A stretch of DNA of 64,000 bases from Amycolatopsis sp. MtRt-6 (GCF_017308975.1 NZ_JADWPD010000011.1:209125-273124); one strand, 5' to 3'; positions 8,477 through 17,575 are shown, counted from the first letter of the stretch. Program-made: numbers and translations. Notes: generated by a model from the sequence alone, not told the origin.

Positions 8477-11400
8477 ATCCGCTGGTCGCGGAGACGAAGG
8501 ATTCCACGAAGGCGTATTCCGGCATCTCGCTGCTGGAGTCGGCGAACGACCTGAAGTCCGCGATCGAGAGCGGCGACTGGGCGTCGGTCGCGCTGGGCTC
8601 AGTCGGGACCGCGCTGGACGCGCTGTCGATGGCGATGGACCCCTTCGGCGCGATCCTCGCCGCCGGCGTCGGCTGGCTGATGGAGCACGTCGGCCCGCTG
8701 AAGGAAGCCCTCAACGGCCTCACCGGCAACGCCGACGAGATCGCCGCCCAGTCCGAGACGTGGAAGAACATCGCGACCGAGCTGGGCAGCATCGGCGCGG
8801 ACCTGACCGGCATGGTCAAGGCCGACACCGTATCCTGGACCGGGAACGCGGCGGACACCTACCGCCAGCGGGCCCAGGACACCGTGACGCTGCTGGAGAC
8901 CGCGCAGAAGGGCTGTGAAGGCGCCTCCAGCGGGGTGAAGACCGCCGGAGAAGTCGTGGCCGCGGTCCGCGCCCTGGTCCGGGACATCATCGCGGAGCTG
9001 ATCGGGCACCTGATCAGCTGGGCGCTGCAGGTGCTGTTCACGCTCGGCATCGGGATGACCTGGGTCGTGCCGCAGGTGATCAACGCGGTGGCGAAGACCG
9101 CGTCGAAGATCGCCGATCTGGTGAAGCGGCTGGTCACCGCGCTGAAGGCGCTGGTTCCGCTGCTCAAGCGGGCCGGTGACCTGTTCTCGGACGCCGCCAA
9201 GGCGTTGCGGAACATCAAGCCGGGCAAGGCCGCGCCGCCGCCGAAGCACGGCGACATCAAGGGCAACCCGAAGCCCGACGGCGACACGAGCCCCTCGGGC
9301 GCGAAGGGTGACGGCACTTCGACCTCCGGCGCGAAGGGTGACCCGCCGCCGGCGTCGAAGGGCCCCGACGACACCCCGAAGAGCCCGGACCCCACCCCCG
9401 GCGGGGGCTCGACCACGCCGTCGGGCGCGGGCAAGGGCGACGGCGGCAAGGGCGGCTCGTCGAACAAGCCGGACAACCCGCGCGACCGCGGTGTCGGCCC
9501 GGACGACCGCGTCTGCAAGTCCGACCCGGTGGACGTCGCGAACGGCGATGTCATCCTGGAGCAGCGCGACCTCGAACTGCCGGACCCGCTCCCGCTCGTG
9601 CTCGACCGGACGCACATCTCGTCCTACCGGGCCGGCCAGTGGTTCGGTCCCACGTGGACGTCCACTGTGGACCAGCGGCTGGAGCTCGACGACGAGCACG
9701 TCTGCTTCTTCTCCGCCGACGGCCTGGTCCTGGTCTACCCGCACGCCGAACCCGGCGTCCCGGTGCTGCCGCTGGAAGGACCGCGGCGGCCGCTGACCCG
9801 CACGGCCGGCGGCTACACACTGCACGACCCCCTCGCCCGGCGCACCCTCACCTTCGCGCCGCTGCCCGGCCGCGGTGCCGCGCTGCAGCCGCTGCGGCAG
9901 GTCGAAGACGCCACCGGCGCCGTGATCGAGTGTGCCTACACGCCTTCCGGTGAACCTTCGCGCCTGAAGCATTCGGTCGGCTACGAGGTCGCGCTCACCA
10001 CCGACCGCGGCCGCGTGGTGGCGGTGGACGTCGTCGACGGCGACACCGGCTACCGCGTCCGCGCCGTCCGGTACGACTACGACCCGCGCGGGCGGCTGGT
10101 CGCGGTGACCGACTCGTCGGAGACCCCGGTCCGGTTCGAGTACGACGACGCCGGCCGGATCACCGGCTGGCACGACCGCAACGGCATCTGGTACCGCTAC
10201 GTCTACGACGCCGACGGACGCTGCGTGGTCACCGTCGGGGACGGCGGTTTCCTCGACGGCCGGTTCGCCTACGACACCGCCCGGCGCGTCACGAGGTTCA
10301 CCGATTCGCTCGGCCACACCAGCGAACACCACTTCAACGAGCTGGGCCAGCTCGTGCGCGACGTCGACCCGCTCGGCGCGGTCACGACGTACACCTGGGA
10401 CCGCTATGACCGGCTGCGGAGCCGGACCGACCCGCTCGGCCACACGACGCTGTTCGAGCACGGCGAAGCCGGTGAACTGCGGGCGGTCGTGCGTCCCGAC
10501 GGCAGCCGCGTCGCCGTCACCCGGCACCTCGGCGGCGCCCTCGACATCGCGGTCGAGGCCGCCGGCCGCGTCTGGCGGCGCCACTACCCGGCGGGCAGCG
10601 CGCCCGACCCGTACACCACGCTGCCCGGCATCGCCGACGGTGCCGCCGACGAAGCACCGGGCACAGCCGAGCCCGGTACTGCCGCGGAGGCGCGCGAGCG
10701 CCCCGACGGCACCGACCTGTTCGGCCGTCCGAAGGCCGTCGTCGACGCCGCGGGCGGGCGGTCCGCGTTGCGCTGGAGCGTCGAAGGAAAGCTCCTGGCC
10801 CGGACGACGCCGTCCGGCGCCCAGGAGGTCTGGCGCTACGACCGGCAGGGCAACGAGCTCGGCCACACCGGCCTGCTCGGCCAGGCCGAAGCCCGCGAGT
10901 ACGGCCCGTTCGACCTGCTGACGGCGGTCACCGACCCGACCGGCGCGCGCACGGCGTACGCCTATGACACCGAGCTGCGCCTGGTCGCGGTGACCAACCC
11001 GGCCGGGCTGACCTGGCACTACACCTACGACCCGGCCGGGCGGCTCGCCGCCGAGTCCGACTTCGACGGCCGGGTGACCCGCTACACCCACGACGCGGCG
11101 GGCCGGCTCGTGCGTTCGGAGTCCGGCGGCCTGGTCGTCGAGTACGGCTACGACGCGCTCGGCAACGTCGTCTCCCGCCGCACGGCCGACGAACTCACCA
11201 CCTTCGTCCACGACCCGGTCGGCCGGCTCGCCGGCGCGGCGAACGCCGAGTCCCGGGTGGACATCGAACGCGACGACTCCGGCCGCGTCCTCGCCCACAC
11301 CGTCGACGGCCGGACGATTTCATTCGGCTACGACGACGAAAACCACCTCGTGCGCCGCCGCACACCGTCCGGAGTGGACAGTGTGTGGCGGTTCGACCCG

Positions 11401-13224
11401 GACGGCGCCCCGGTCGCGCTGGAGACCGCCGGCCAGTCGATCCGCTTCGGGCACGACGGCGGCGCGGAAACCCGGCGTGTCTTCGGTGACGTCGTGCTCG
11501 AACAGGCCTACGCGGGGGAGCGGCTCACCGGGCAGACCGTCACGGTCGCCGGACAGCGGGTGCACACCCGCGGGTACGAGTACCGGCCGGACGGCGAGCT
11601 GGCCGGCGTCGACGACGACGCGAGCGGCCCGGTGCGCTACCAGCTGGACGCCGCCGGCCGGGTCACCGCGGTCACCGGCCCGAATCGCGCCGAGCAGTAC
11701 CGCTACGACGGTGCGGGCAACATCACCGGCACGGCCCGGGAACGCCGGTTCTACACCGGCACCCGGCTCACGCAATCGGACAGCGCGGCCTACGAGTACG
11801 ACGCCCACGGGCGGCTCGTGTCCCGCCGGGACGCCGCGGGCGCCGTCTGGCTGTACGCGTGGAACGCCCTCGGCCGGCTCACCGGCGTCGTCACCCCGGA
11901 CGGTACCCACTGGCGCTACCGCTACGACCCGCTCGGCCGGCGCACCGCCAAGCAGCGGATCGTCGCCGGCCCGGGTGGCGCCCCCGTGGTGGCCGAGCAG
12001 GTGCTGTTCACCTGGGACGGCACCACCCTCGTCGAGGAACAGGCCGGCACCCGGGTCACCACCTGGGAGTACCACCCGGACGACGGAAAGCCCCTGGCCC
12101 AGCTGGCCGCCGGGCGCTTGGCCACCGTCGTCACCGACCAGGTGGGCACGCCGATCGAACTGGTCGACGCGACCGGATCGCTGCTGTGGCGCGGGCAGGC
12201 GGATCTGTGGGGCAACGACGTCGCCGACCCGAGCGGCACGCCGCTGCGGTTCCCCGGCCAGTACCGCGACGCCGAGACCGGCCTGCACTACAACGTCTAC
12301 CGCTACTACGACCCGGCGACCGGGCGGTACCTCAGCCCGGACCCGCTGGGCCTCGACCCGGCGCCGAACCCGGTCGCGTACGTGGCGAACCCGCTCGTCG
12401 CGGCCGACCCGCTCGGCCTGGCACCGACGGTGTCGCCGTGCGGAAAGGTCAAGGACGACCGGGTCCCCAAGCGCAAGCGCTCCGAGGACGACTCGACGCA
12501 GGCGTCCGGGTCCGGCTCGAACAAGAAACCCAACACCGGCAAGGACTACAAGCCGGGCGACATCGTCAACGACGACCTCAAGCACCCGGCGGTCGACAAG
12601 TACCACAACTTCCCGAAGGGTGAGGAACGCCGGTTCAAGGACGACGGCGGCGCCGGCAAGACGAAGACCAAGCGGTCGGAGGATGTCGGTGAAGCCGGGG
12701 CCCACGACTACCTGAAGAAGGTCACCGGCAAGGACGACCTCGACATGATCACGCCGACGAAGGCCAACCCGCTGCCGGCGGGTAAGTACGGCACCAAGCA
12801 GGGCGAGCCGTGGCCGAACGCGGTCGCCTTCAACGGCAACAACGTCGCCGACGTCGCCTACTGGGACGGCAAGACGTTGCACGTGGTCGAGGCGAAGGGC
12901 AACGGCTCGACGCTCACCGGCGGCCCGATGCACGGCCGGGTCCAGAAGTTCGACCCGAACACCGGTGACCCGGTGCCGCCCGCGAACCGGCCCAACGAAC
13001 ACCGGATGGACCAGGGCAGCACGGAGTACCTCAAGGACGTCGCCGCGAACATGAAGAACAGCAAGCCGGAGAACGCGACCTACGACGGCCGCGGCGAGGT
13101 CGGGACGTCGATCTGGAACGCGCTCCACAAGGGCGACCCGCCGGTCAAGTACGTTCCGGTCAACACGACGGTCGGCCCGGACGGCAAGGCGGTCGTCAAG
13201 GTGACGCCAGGGTACGGGGAGTAG
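8470..13224 (+). CDS. WXG/DUF6531/RHS-repeat polymorphic toxin with predicted PD-(D/E)XK nuclease C-terminus
   Basis: 1584 residues. GTG 8470 sits nine bases after GAGGA; GTG 8473 is equally possible. In order: a helical type VII-type N-terminal region with VSWTGNAADTYRQ (WxG turn, about 117-129) and hydrophobic helices to about 250; a Pro/Gly/Lys linker to about 345; a DUF6531 entry (CKSDPVDVANGDVILEQRDL); many YD/RHS repeats from about 520; and the RHS core end (RYYDPATGRYLSPDPLGL at about 1278). The last 265 residues are the variable toxin. There E1408, D1461 (VADVAYWDG) and E1474-A-K1476 form a PD-(D/E)XK-like set, so DNA cleavage is predicted. It would be delivered by the type VII apparatus to competing cells. 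Confidence 0.88.
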   Translation: MVNPLVAETKDSTKAYSGISLLESANDLKSAIESGDWASVALGSVGTALDALSMAMDPFGAILAAGVGWLMEHVGPLKEALNGLTGNADEIAAQSETWKNIATELGSIGADLTGMVKADTVSWTGNAADTYRQRAQDTVTLLETAQKGCEGASSGVKTAGEVVAAVRALVRDIIAELIGHLISWALQVLFTLGIGMTWVVPQVINAVAKTASKIADLVKRLVTALKALVPLLKRAGDLFSDAAKALRNIKPGKAAPPPKHGDIKGNPKPDGDTSPSGAKGDGTSTSGAKGDPPPASKGPDDTPKSPDPTPGGGSTTPSGAGKGDGGKGGSSNKPDNPRDRGVGPDDRVCKSDPVDVANGDVILEQRDLELPDPLPLVLDRTHISSYRAGQWFGPTWTSTVDQRLELDDEHVCFFSADGLVLVYPHAEPGVPVLPLEGPRRPLTRTAGGYTLHDPLARRTLTFAPLPGRGAALQPLRQVEDATGAVIECAYTPSGEPSRLKHSVGYEVALTTDRGRVVAVDVVDGDTGYRVRAVRYDYDPRGRLVAVTDSSETPVRFEYDDAGRITGWHDRNGIWYRYVYDADGRCVVTVGDGGFLDGRFAYDTARRVTRFTDSLGHTSEHHFNELGQLVRDVDPLGAVTTYTWDRYDRLRSRTDPLGHTTLFEHGEAGELRAVVRPDGSRVAVTRHLGGALDIAVEAAGRVWRRHYPAGSAPDPYTTLPGIADGAADEAPGTAEPGTAAEARERPDGTDLFGRPKAVVDAAGGRSALRWSVEGKLLARTTPSGAQEVWRYDRQGNELGHTGLLGQAEAREYGPFDLLTAVTDPTGARTAYAYDTELRLVAVTNPAGLTWHYTYDPAGRLAAESDFDGRVTRYTHDAAGRLVRSESGGLVVEYGYDALGNVVSRRTADELTTFVHDPVGRLAGAANAESRVDIERDDSGRVLAHTVDGRTISFGYDDENHLVRRRTPSGVDSVWRFDPDGAPVALETAGQSIRFGHDGGAETRRVFGDVVLEQAYAGERLTGQTVTVAGQRVHTRGYEYRPDGELAGVDDDASGPVRYQLDAAGRVTAVTGPNRAEQYRYDGAGNITGTARERRFYTGTRLTQSDSAAYEYDAHGRLVSRRDAAGAVWLYAWNALGRLTGVVTPDGTHWRYRYDPLGRRTAKQRIVAGPGGAPVVAEQVLFTWDGTTLVEEQAGTRVTTWEYHPDDGKPLAQLAAGRLATVVTDQVGTPIELVDATGSLLWRGQADLWGNDVADPSGTPLRFPGQYRDAETGLHYNVYRYYDPATGRYLSPDPLGLDPAPNPVAYVANPLVAADPLGLAPTVSPCGKVKDDRVPKRKRSEDDSTQASGSGSNKKPNTGKDYKPGDIVNDDLKHPAVDKYHNFPKGEERRFKDDGGAGKTKTKRSEDVGEAGAHDYLKKVTGKDDLDMITPTKANPLPAGKYGTKQGEPWPNAVAFNGNNVADVAYWDGKTLHVVEAKGNGSTLTGGPMHGRVQKFDPNTGDPVPPANRPNEHRMDQGSTEYLKDVAANMKNSKPENATYDGRGEVGTSIWNALHKGDPPVKYVPVNTTVGPDGKAVVKVTPGYGE

Positions 13225-13226
13225 GC

Positions 13227-13703
13227 ATGAGCTACGCGTTGGTCTTCCGCGCGATGTCGGCGGACGAGTTCCGGGCGCGGGTGGCCGCCGACCCGGTGGT
13301 GGCAGCCTTCCGCGACGCGGGCGGGGGCGAACCGACACCGGAGGTGGCGGACGCCGTCGCCCGCACCGCGCTCGCGATGGGCGAAGAGGTGGGCCGGACC
13401 GGCCACTCCTCTTCCGGCGGCGACTGGTTCCGCGAGGAGCTGTTCGACGGCGTGCTCGCCGGGCTGCTGGGCGCGGACGTGGCCGACCACCTGCTCGCAC
13501 GCACCCTCGAGGGGATCGTCTGGAACGACTACCCGATGGTCGGGTTCGTGCTCGCCGGCGAACTGGCCGAAGCCCTCGCGAAAGCGGGCGACGACCGGCC
13601 CGGCGACCTGGACGAGGACGACGCCGAAGTGATCGACGACGTGCTCGCCGCCCTGCGCAAGGTCGCCGAGTCCGGGCAGGACGTGGTCACCGTCTACTCC
13701 TGA
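13227..13703 (+). CDS. Putative immunity protein for the RHS toxin
   Basis: 158 residues, starting two bases after the toxin stop. It is acidic (DDRPGDLDEDDAEVIDDVL near the C-terminus), cytoplasmic and without a recognised domain. Small acidic proteins directly after the toxin tip are the usual place and type of cognate immunity proteins in polymorphic toxin systems, and acidity suits blocking a basic nuclease domain. It is the last gene of the run. Assignment rests on position and composition only. Confidence 0.6.
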   Translation: MSYALVFRAMSADEFRARVAADPVVAAFRDAGGGEPTPEVADAVARTALAMGEEVGRTGHSSSGGDWFREELFDGVLAGLLGADVADHLLARTLEGIVWNDYPMVGFVLAGELAEALAKAGDDRPGDLDEDDAEVIDDVLAALRKVAESGQDVVTVYS

Positions 13704-13756
13704 GCAGTCCTTTCGGGGTCTCGACAGCGGGCGTCCGGGCGGGCGACACTGGGCCG

Positions 13757-14299
13757 ATGACCGGCCTGATCACCGGAAGCCGTGTCCGGCTGCGGCCTGC
13801 CGCCGCCCCGGACGCCGCCCGGTTCGAGGAGATCCTGTCGCACCCCGAAGTCGCCCGCTGGTGGGCCGACGCCGAGGAGCCGGTGGCCGCCCAGGTGTCC
13901 TATCTGCTGGACCCCGACGAAGGCACCACGACCTACGCCATCGAGCACGACGACACCGTCGTCGGCATCGAACTCGCCTTCGAGGAGGCCGACCCGCAGT
14001 ACCGCCACGCCGGGATCGACATCGCCGTGCACCCGGACTTCCAGGGGCGGGGCCTCGGCTCGGACGCCATTCGCACACTGGCCGAGCACCTGTTCACGGT
14101 GCGCGGGCACCACCGGCTGGTGATCGACCCCGCGGCCGGCAACGAGGCGGCGATCCGGCTCTACCGGTCGCTGGGCTTCCGCCCGGTCGGCACGATGCGG
14201 TCCTACGAGCGCGGTCCGGACGGCAGCTGGCACGACGGGCTGCTGATGGACCTGCTCGTGGACGACCTGGTCCCGGCAGCCGCACTAGCCGGCTCGTGA
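13757..14299 (+). CDS. GNAT family N-acetyltransferase (AAC(6')-like)
   Basis: 180 residues. It shows the RimJ/RimL-AAC(6') pattern: N-terminal VRLRPAAAPDAARFEEI and HPEVARWW, the acetyl-CoA loop FQGRGLGSDAIRTLAEHL (about residues 95-112; Q/RxxGxG/A), and NEAAIRLYRSLGFRPVG near the C-terminus. It resembles aminoglycoside 6'-N-acetyltransferase-like proteins, but many such relatives act on other amines, so resistance is only a possibility. Its stop overlaps the GTG of the transporter gene (GTGA), implying co-translation and perhaps a shared role in toxin or metabolite resistance. Confidence 0.85.
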   Translation: MTGLITGSRVRLRPAAAPDAARFEEILSHPEVARWWADAEEPVAAQVSYLLDPDEGTTTYAIEHDDTVVGIELAFEEADPQYRHAGIDIAVHPDFQGRGLGSDAIRTLAEHLFTVRGHHRLVIDPAAGNEAAIRLYRSLGFRPVGTMRSYERGPDGSWHDGLLMDLLVDDLVPAAALAGS

Positions 14300-15603
14300 G
14301 CGGCCGCGCGGTCGCGGCCCGGCCCTTGCGGCGGGTTGCTGTGGCGAGCGCGGTGGGGACCACCATCGAGTGGTACGACTACTTCATCTACAGCACGGCG
14401 ACGGCGCTGGTGTTCAACAAGGTGTTCTTCACGACGCTGTCGCCCGCCTCCGGGACCCTCGCCGCCTTCGCGACGCTCGGGGTCGGGTTCCTGGCGCGCC
14501 CGGTCGGCGGCATCCTCTGGGGCCACTTCGGCGACCGCGTCGGCCGCAAGGCGATGCTGGTGCTGTCGCTGCTGCTGATGGGCTTCGCGACCGTCGGCGT
14601 CGGGCTGCTGCCGACGTACTCCGCGATCGGGGTCTGGGCGCCCATCCTGCTGCTGGTCCTGCGGTTGCTGCAGGGGCTGAGCGCGGGCGGCGAGTGGGGC
14701 GGCGCGGCGCTGATGGCGGTCGAGCACGCGCCCGAGGACCGCCGCGGCCGGTACGGCGCGTTCTCGCAGATCGGCGTCCCGGCCGGATTGATCCTGGCGC
14801 AGCTGGTGTTCTTCGTCCTCGGCCGCGCGCTGACCGAGGCGCAGTTCGCCTCCTGGGGCTGGCGGGTGCCGTTCCTGGCGAGCATCGTGCTCGTCGGCGT
14901 CGGGCTGGTGATCCGGCTGCGGATCGAGGAGAGCCCGGTGTTCACGCGGTTGCGGGAAGCGGAGGAGCGCAGCAGCCGTCCGATGGTCGAAGTGCTGCGC
15001 GAGCGGCCGCGGGCGCTGCTGGTGGCGTCCGGCAGCTTCATCGCCAACACCGCGATCGGCTACATCTTCCTGGCGTACCTGCTGTCCTACGGCACGTCGG
15101 TGCTGAAGATCCCGCGCACCACGCTGCTGGTCGTCGTGATCGTGGGCAGCGTGACGTGGCTGGTGAGCATCCTCGGCGCGGCGGCCTGGTCCGACCACGT
15201 GGGGCGAAAACCCGTGTACCTGGCCGGATCGGTGCTCCTGGTCCTCTGGCCGATCCCGTTCTTCCTGCTCGTCGACACCAAGGCGACGGCGTGGCTGCTC
15301 GTGGCGGTGATCGTGCTCAACATCGGCCTCGGCGCCACCTACGGGCCGCAGTCGGCGTTGTTCGCGGAACTGTTCGAGCCGCGCTACCGCTACAGCGGCG
15401 CTTCGTTCTCCTACGCCGTGGGCGCGGTGCTGGGCGGGGGCTTCGCGCCGTTGATCGCGACGGCGTTGCAGACCGCCACCGGCACTTCGCTTTCGGTGTC
15501 GCTCTACCTGGTGGCGGTCGCGGTGCTGAGCCTGGTCGCGGTCCTGTTCATCCCCCGCGGTCACAGCCGGTCGAGCCGGACGGCGGCGGCCATCCGCTCG
15601 TAG
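14296..15603 (+). CDS. MFS transporter, metabolite:H+ symporter (MHS/ProP-like) family
   Basis: 435 residues from GTG 14296. It starts ASAVGTTIEWYDYFIYSTA, the hallmark first helix of the MHS family (ShiA, ProP, KgtP), and has the family loop GDRVGRKAML after helix 2 and again DHVGRKPVYL in the second half. About twelve hydrophobic segments are visible. Members import organic acids, shikimate or compatible solutes with protons. The substrate is not predictable here. It is coupled by a four-base overlap to the acetyltransferase and its 3' end overlaps the convergent esterase gene by 43 bases. Confidence 0.9.
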   Translation: MSGRAVAARPLRRVAVASAVGTTIEWYDYFIYSTATALVFNKVFFTTLSPASGTLAAFATLGVGFLARPVGGILWGHFGDRVGRKAMLVLSLLLMGFATVGVGLLPTYSAIGVWAPILLLVLRLLQGLSAGGEWGGAALMAVEHAPEDRRGRYGAFSQIGVPAGLILAQLVFFVLGRALTEAQFASWGWRVPFLASIVLVGVGLVIRLRIEESPVFTRLREAEERSSRPMVEVLRERPRALLVASGSFIANTAIGYIFLAYLLSYGTSVLKIPRTTLLVVVIVGSVTWLVSILGAAAWSDHVGRKPVYLAGSVLLVLWPIPFFLLVDTKATAWLLVAVIVLNIGLGATYGPQSALFAELFEPRYRYSGASFSYAVGAVLGGGFAPLIATALQTATGTSLSVSLYLVAVAVLSLVAVLFIPRGHSRSSRTAAAIRS

Positions 15604-16781
15604 CCGGCGTCGCCGGGGTGGAGGTGGTCGCCGGAGTCGTAGGCCGGGAGCATCCGGAGCGGGTCGGCCGGATCGCGGATCGCCGCGTCGAAGTCGACGA
15701 CGCCGTCGAAGACCCCGCCGGTGCGGATGAAGCTGTTCACCGCCTGGCGGGTCGCTTCGAGGGTGTCGTCGTAGACCCGCCAGCCCTTGAACGGTGTCAG
15801 CGTGCCGCCGAGGACCCGGATGCCGCGCGCGTGCGCCTGCGCCACCAGCTGGCGGTACGCCGACGTGATCGCGGCCGGGTCGGTCTGGTGCGGCGTCTGC
15901 TGGATGTCGTTGATGCCTTCCAGCACGATGATCGTCCGCACGCCGCCGACGCTCAGCACGTCGCGGTCGAAGCGGGAAAGCGCGTTCTGGCCGGCGCCGG
16001 AACCGGGCACGTCGAGCAGCAGCCGGTTGGCGCTGATGCCGGCGTTGAGCACGCCGAAGCGGCCGTGCAGCCGGTCGGCGAGGTAGTCGGGCCAGCGGCG
16101 GTTGGCGCCGGAGGTCGAGCCGACGCCGTCGGTGATCGAGTCGCCGAGTGTCACGATCGAGGCTTCCGCGCCGCCTTGGACGTCGACGCCGGAGACGTAG
16201 TGCCACACCGACGTCTGCTCGGTGTAGGGGGCGCCGGACTCGCTGGCGGCGAAGTCGCCGGTGCGGGTGAAGTACGACGTCTGCGCCGCGGCCGGGTGGT
16301 GGGTCACCGGCCCGGACTTCGAAGGCACGTACGTCGTCACGAGCAGGTTCGTGCCGGCGGGGATCCGCAGGTTCACGGGATCGCTCAGGGCCTCGGCGCC
16401 GGCGGGCACGACGACGCTCGGGGCGCCGCCGAAGGTCAGGGACCGCAGGGTGCCCGGCACGGCGTCCGGTCCGGTGCCCTGGACCGCGATGGTGACGTGC
16501 CCGAAGTTCAGGGGAGAAGCCCCGAAGGCGTTCGACAGGTGGACGCGGGCGCGGCCGCCGCCGGCGCTGGTGTGGACGACGTTGCGGATCGAGTAGCCCG
16601 GGTAACCGTCCGGCGTGTTCGGGACGGCGGACGCGGGCGCGGCGGCCCACGTGCCGACCCAGCCGCCGACCGCGTGCTGCGCGGGTGCCGGGAGAGCGCT
16701 TTCCGGGTTCGCGCTCCCGGGCGTGGTGAGAAGACCGATGCCCGCCAGGACGGCCGCGCTCACGGCCACGAAACGTCGCAT
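15561..16781 (-). CDS. Secreted SGNH/GDSL-family esterase
   Basis: 406 residues from the ATG at 16781, which opens a clear signal peptide (MRRFVAVSAAVLAGIGLL, cleavage after about residue 30). Block I is LGDSITDG with the nucleophile Ser215, block III is GINDI, and block V is SGDHLHPGDAGY with the catalytic Asp and His near the end. An N-terminal carbohydrate-binding-like region of about 170 residues (WVGTWAAAPASAVP) is typical of the larger actinobacterial SGNH hydrolases. It probably removes acyl groups from polysaccharides or lipids outside the cell. Its end overlaps the end of the MFS gene tail to tail. Confidence 0.9.
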   Translation of the reverse strand: MRRFVAVSAAVLAGIGLLTTPGSANPESALPAPAQHAVGGWVGTWAAAPASAVPNTPDGYPGYSIRNVVHTSAGGGRARVHLSNAFGASPLNFGHVTIAVQGTGPDAVPGTLRSLTFGGAPSVVVPAGAEALSDPVNLRIPAGTNLLVTTYVPSKSGPVTHHPAAAQTSYFTRTGDFAASESGAPYTEQTSVWHYVSGVDVQGGAEASIVTLGDSITDGVGSTSGANRRWPDYLADRLHGRFGVLNAGISANRLLLDVPGSGAGQNALSRFDRDVLSVGGVRTIIVLEGINDIQQTPHQTDPAAITSAYRQLVAQAHARGIRVLGGTLTPFKGWRVYDDTLEATRQAVNSFIRTGGVFDGVVDFDAAIRDPADPLRMLPAYDSGDHLHPGDAGYERMAAAVRLDRL

Positions 16782-17153
16782 GATCCCACCGTCGCGCGTG
16801 GGTCCACGGGGTGGCGACCGCTGATCAGGTGAGGCACCGGACAAGATCCGCGACAGCTGGGGGCGGGCCCGTCCGGGATTCTGGGGATGCCGGACGGGCC
16901 CGCGCGAGGTGGCCGTTGCCGCGACGGCCGCTCGCCGGGGTACCCGGTCCCGATCGGGCGGAGGCTGGCCCGGATCGTTGCGTCGTGGTGAACCCCGGAG
17001 GGCGTGTGCGAGACGCCCTCACCCAAAGCACGGCCGCCGGTGCGGAGTGGTTCAGCGCAGTTTCGGGGGTTTCTCGCCCGACGCGGGCCGAACGCCGTGA
17101 AGGCCACCTCCCGGGGGGCGGGAAGTGGCCTTCACGGCTGTCGAGCGGGAGGC
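16782..17153. other. Intergenic region with three strong hairpins
   Basis: 372 bases upstream of the SGNH esterase start and downstream of the small minus-strand gene. It contains perfect stems at 16864-16902 (13 bp, 13-base loop) and 16998-17020 (8 bp), and the 19-bp hairpin listed separately. No open frame with a ribosome-binding site is convincing. Confidence 0.6.
17094..17138 (-). terminator. Long inverted repeat, probable terminator of the small downstream-facing gene
   Basis: Arms 17094-17112 and 17120-17138 pair over 19 bp with one mismatch around a G-rich 7-base loop. The arm contains CGTGAAGGCCAC, a motif I recall as frequent between Amycolatopsis genes. It lies 16 bases after the stop of the minus-strand gene. 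Confidence 0.7.
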
Positions 17154-17420
17154 TCAGGCTGCGGCGATGGGAAATCCGGTCAGGGCGCGGTGGCCGGCGT
17201 CGGTCAGTTCGGCGGGCGCCCACTGGCCGGGCGCGACGAGCCGGGTGGCTCTGATCAGCCCGGCGTGGGCGAGGTCGTGGGCGGTGTTCTGGTCGCAGCA
17301 CGACAACCCGTCGACGCGGAGATCGGGTTCGCAGCTGCAGCGGAGCTCGGCACGGCCTTCGGCGACCGCCTTGAGCATGGCGATCGCGCGGCGGCTCAGC
17401 GCGTTCGGGTGGGTGGACAT
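17154..17420 (-). CDS. Small Cys-containing hypothetical protein, possibly winged-helix-like
   Basis: 88 residues from the ATG at 17420; an upstream in-frame start would add 25 residues that look like non-coding sequence. It begins STHPNALSRRAIAMLKAVAEG, then CSCEPDLRVDGLSCCDQ with four Cys, then LAHAGLIRATRLVAPGQWAP and ELTDAGHRAL. The final part resembles the recognition wing of MarR/winged-helix proteins, and the Cys pairs could hold a metal. I do not recognise a named family. It is monocistronic, divergent from the fucosidase gene and followed by a strong hairpin. Confidence 0.6.
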   Translation of the reverse strand: MSTHPNALSRRAIAMLKAVAEGRAELRCSCEPDLRVDGLSCCDQNTAHDLAHAGLIRATRLVAPGQWAPAELTDAGHRALTGFPIAAA

Positions 17421-17530
17421 CGGTCTGGCCTTTCGGTGCGGCTGGGTTCGGTGCGAGTTGCTGCAGCTCGTTACCCAGTGATACGCGGCGAACACGAGCG
17501 CGGTTCACTTCGATCGGTCCGGTTGGCCCC

Positions 17531-17575
17531 TTGACACGGCGAGGGCCACCGAGCAAGGTCATTCATCGGATGAAT
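17531..17575 (+). promoter_or_regulatory. Promoter with downstream palindromic operator for the fucosidase gene
   Basis: TTGACA (17531-17536), 17-base spacer, CAAGGT (17554-17559), then the perfect palindrome ATTCATCGGATGAAT (17561-17575) immediately downstream. This is where a repressor would block transcription. The palindrome looks like a GntR- or LacI-type operator; the regulator is not identifiable in the window. Confidence 0.5.

Noticed and set aside
8384..8918. Plus-strand frame overlapping the start of the RHS gene
   Set aside because: Out of frame with the clear YbaB-like and RHS proteins; Arg-rich shadow.
8599..11298. 899-codon minus-strand frame opposite the RHS gene
   Set aside because: Antisense to repetitive RHS sequence; Val/Arg/Gly-rich without any family features.
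14203..16650. Very long open frame on the minus strand across the MFS and esterase genes
   Set aside because: Composition shadow of high-GC coding sequence; Arg/Pro/His-rich, no domain, and the plus-strand MFS and minus-strand esterase frames are clearly real.
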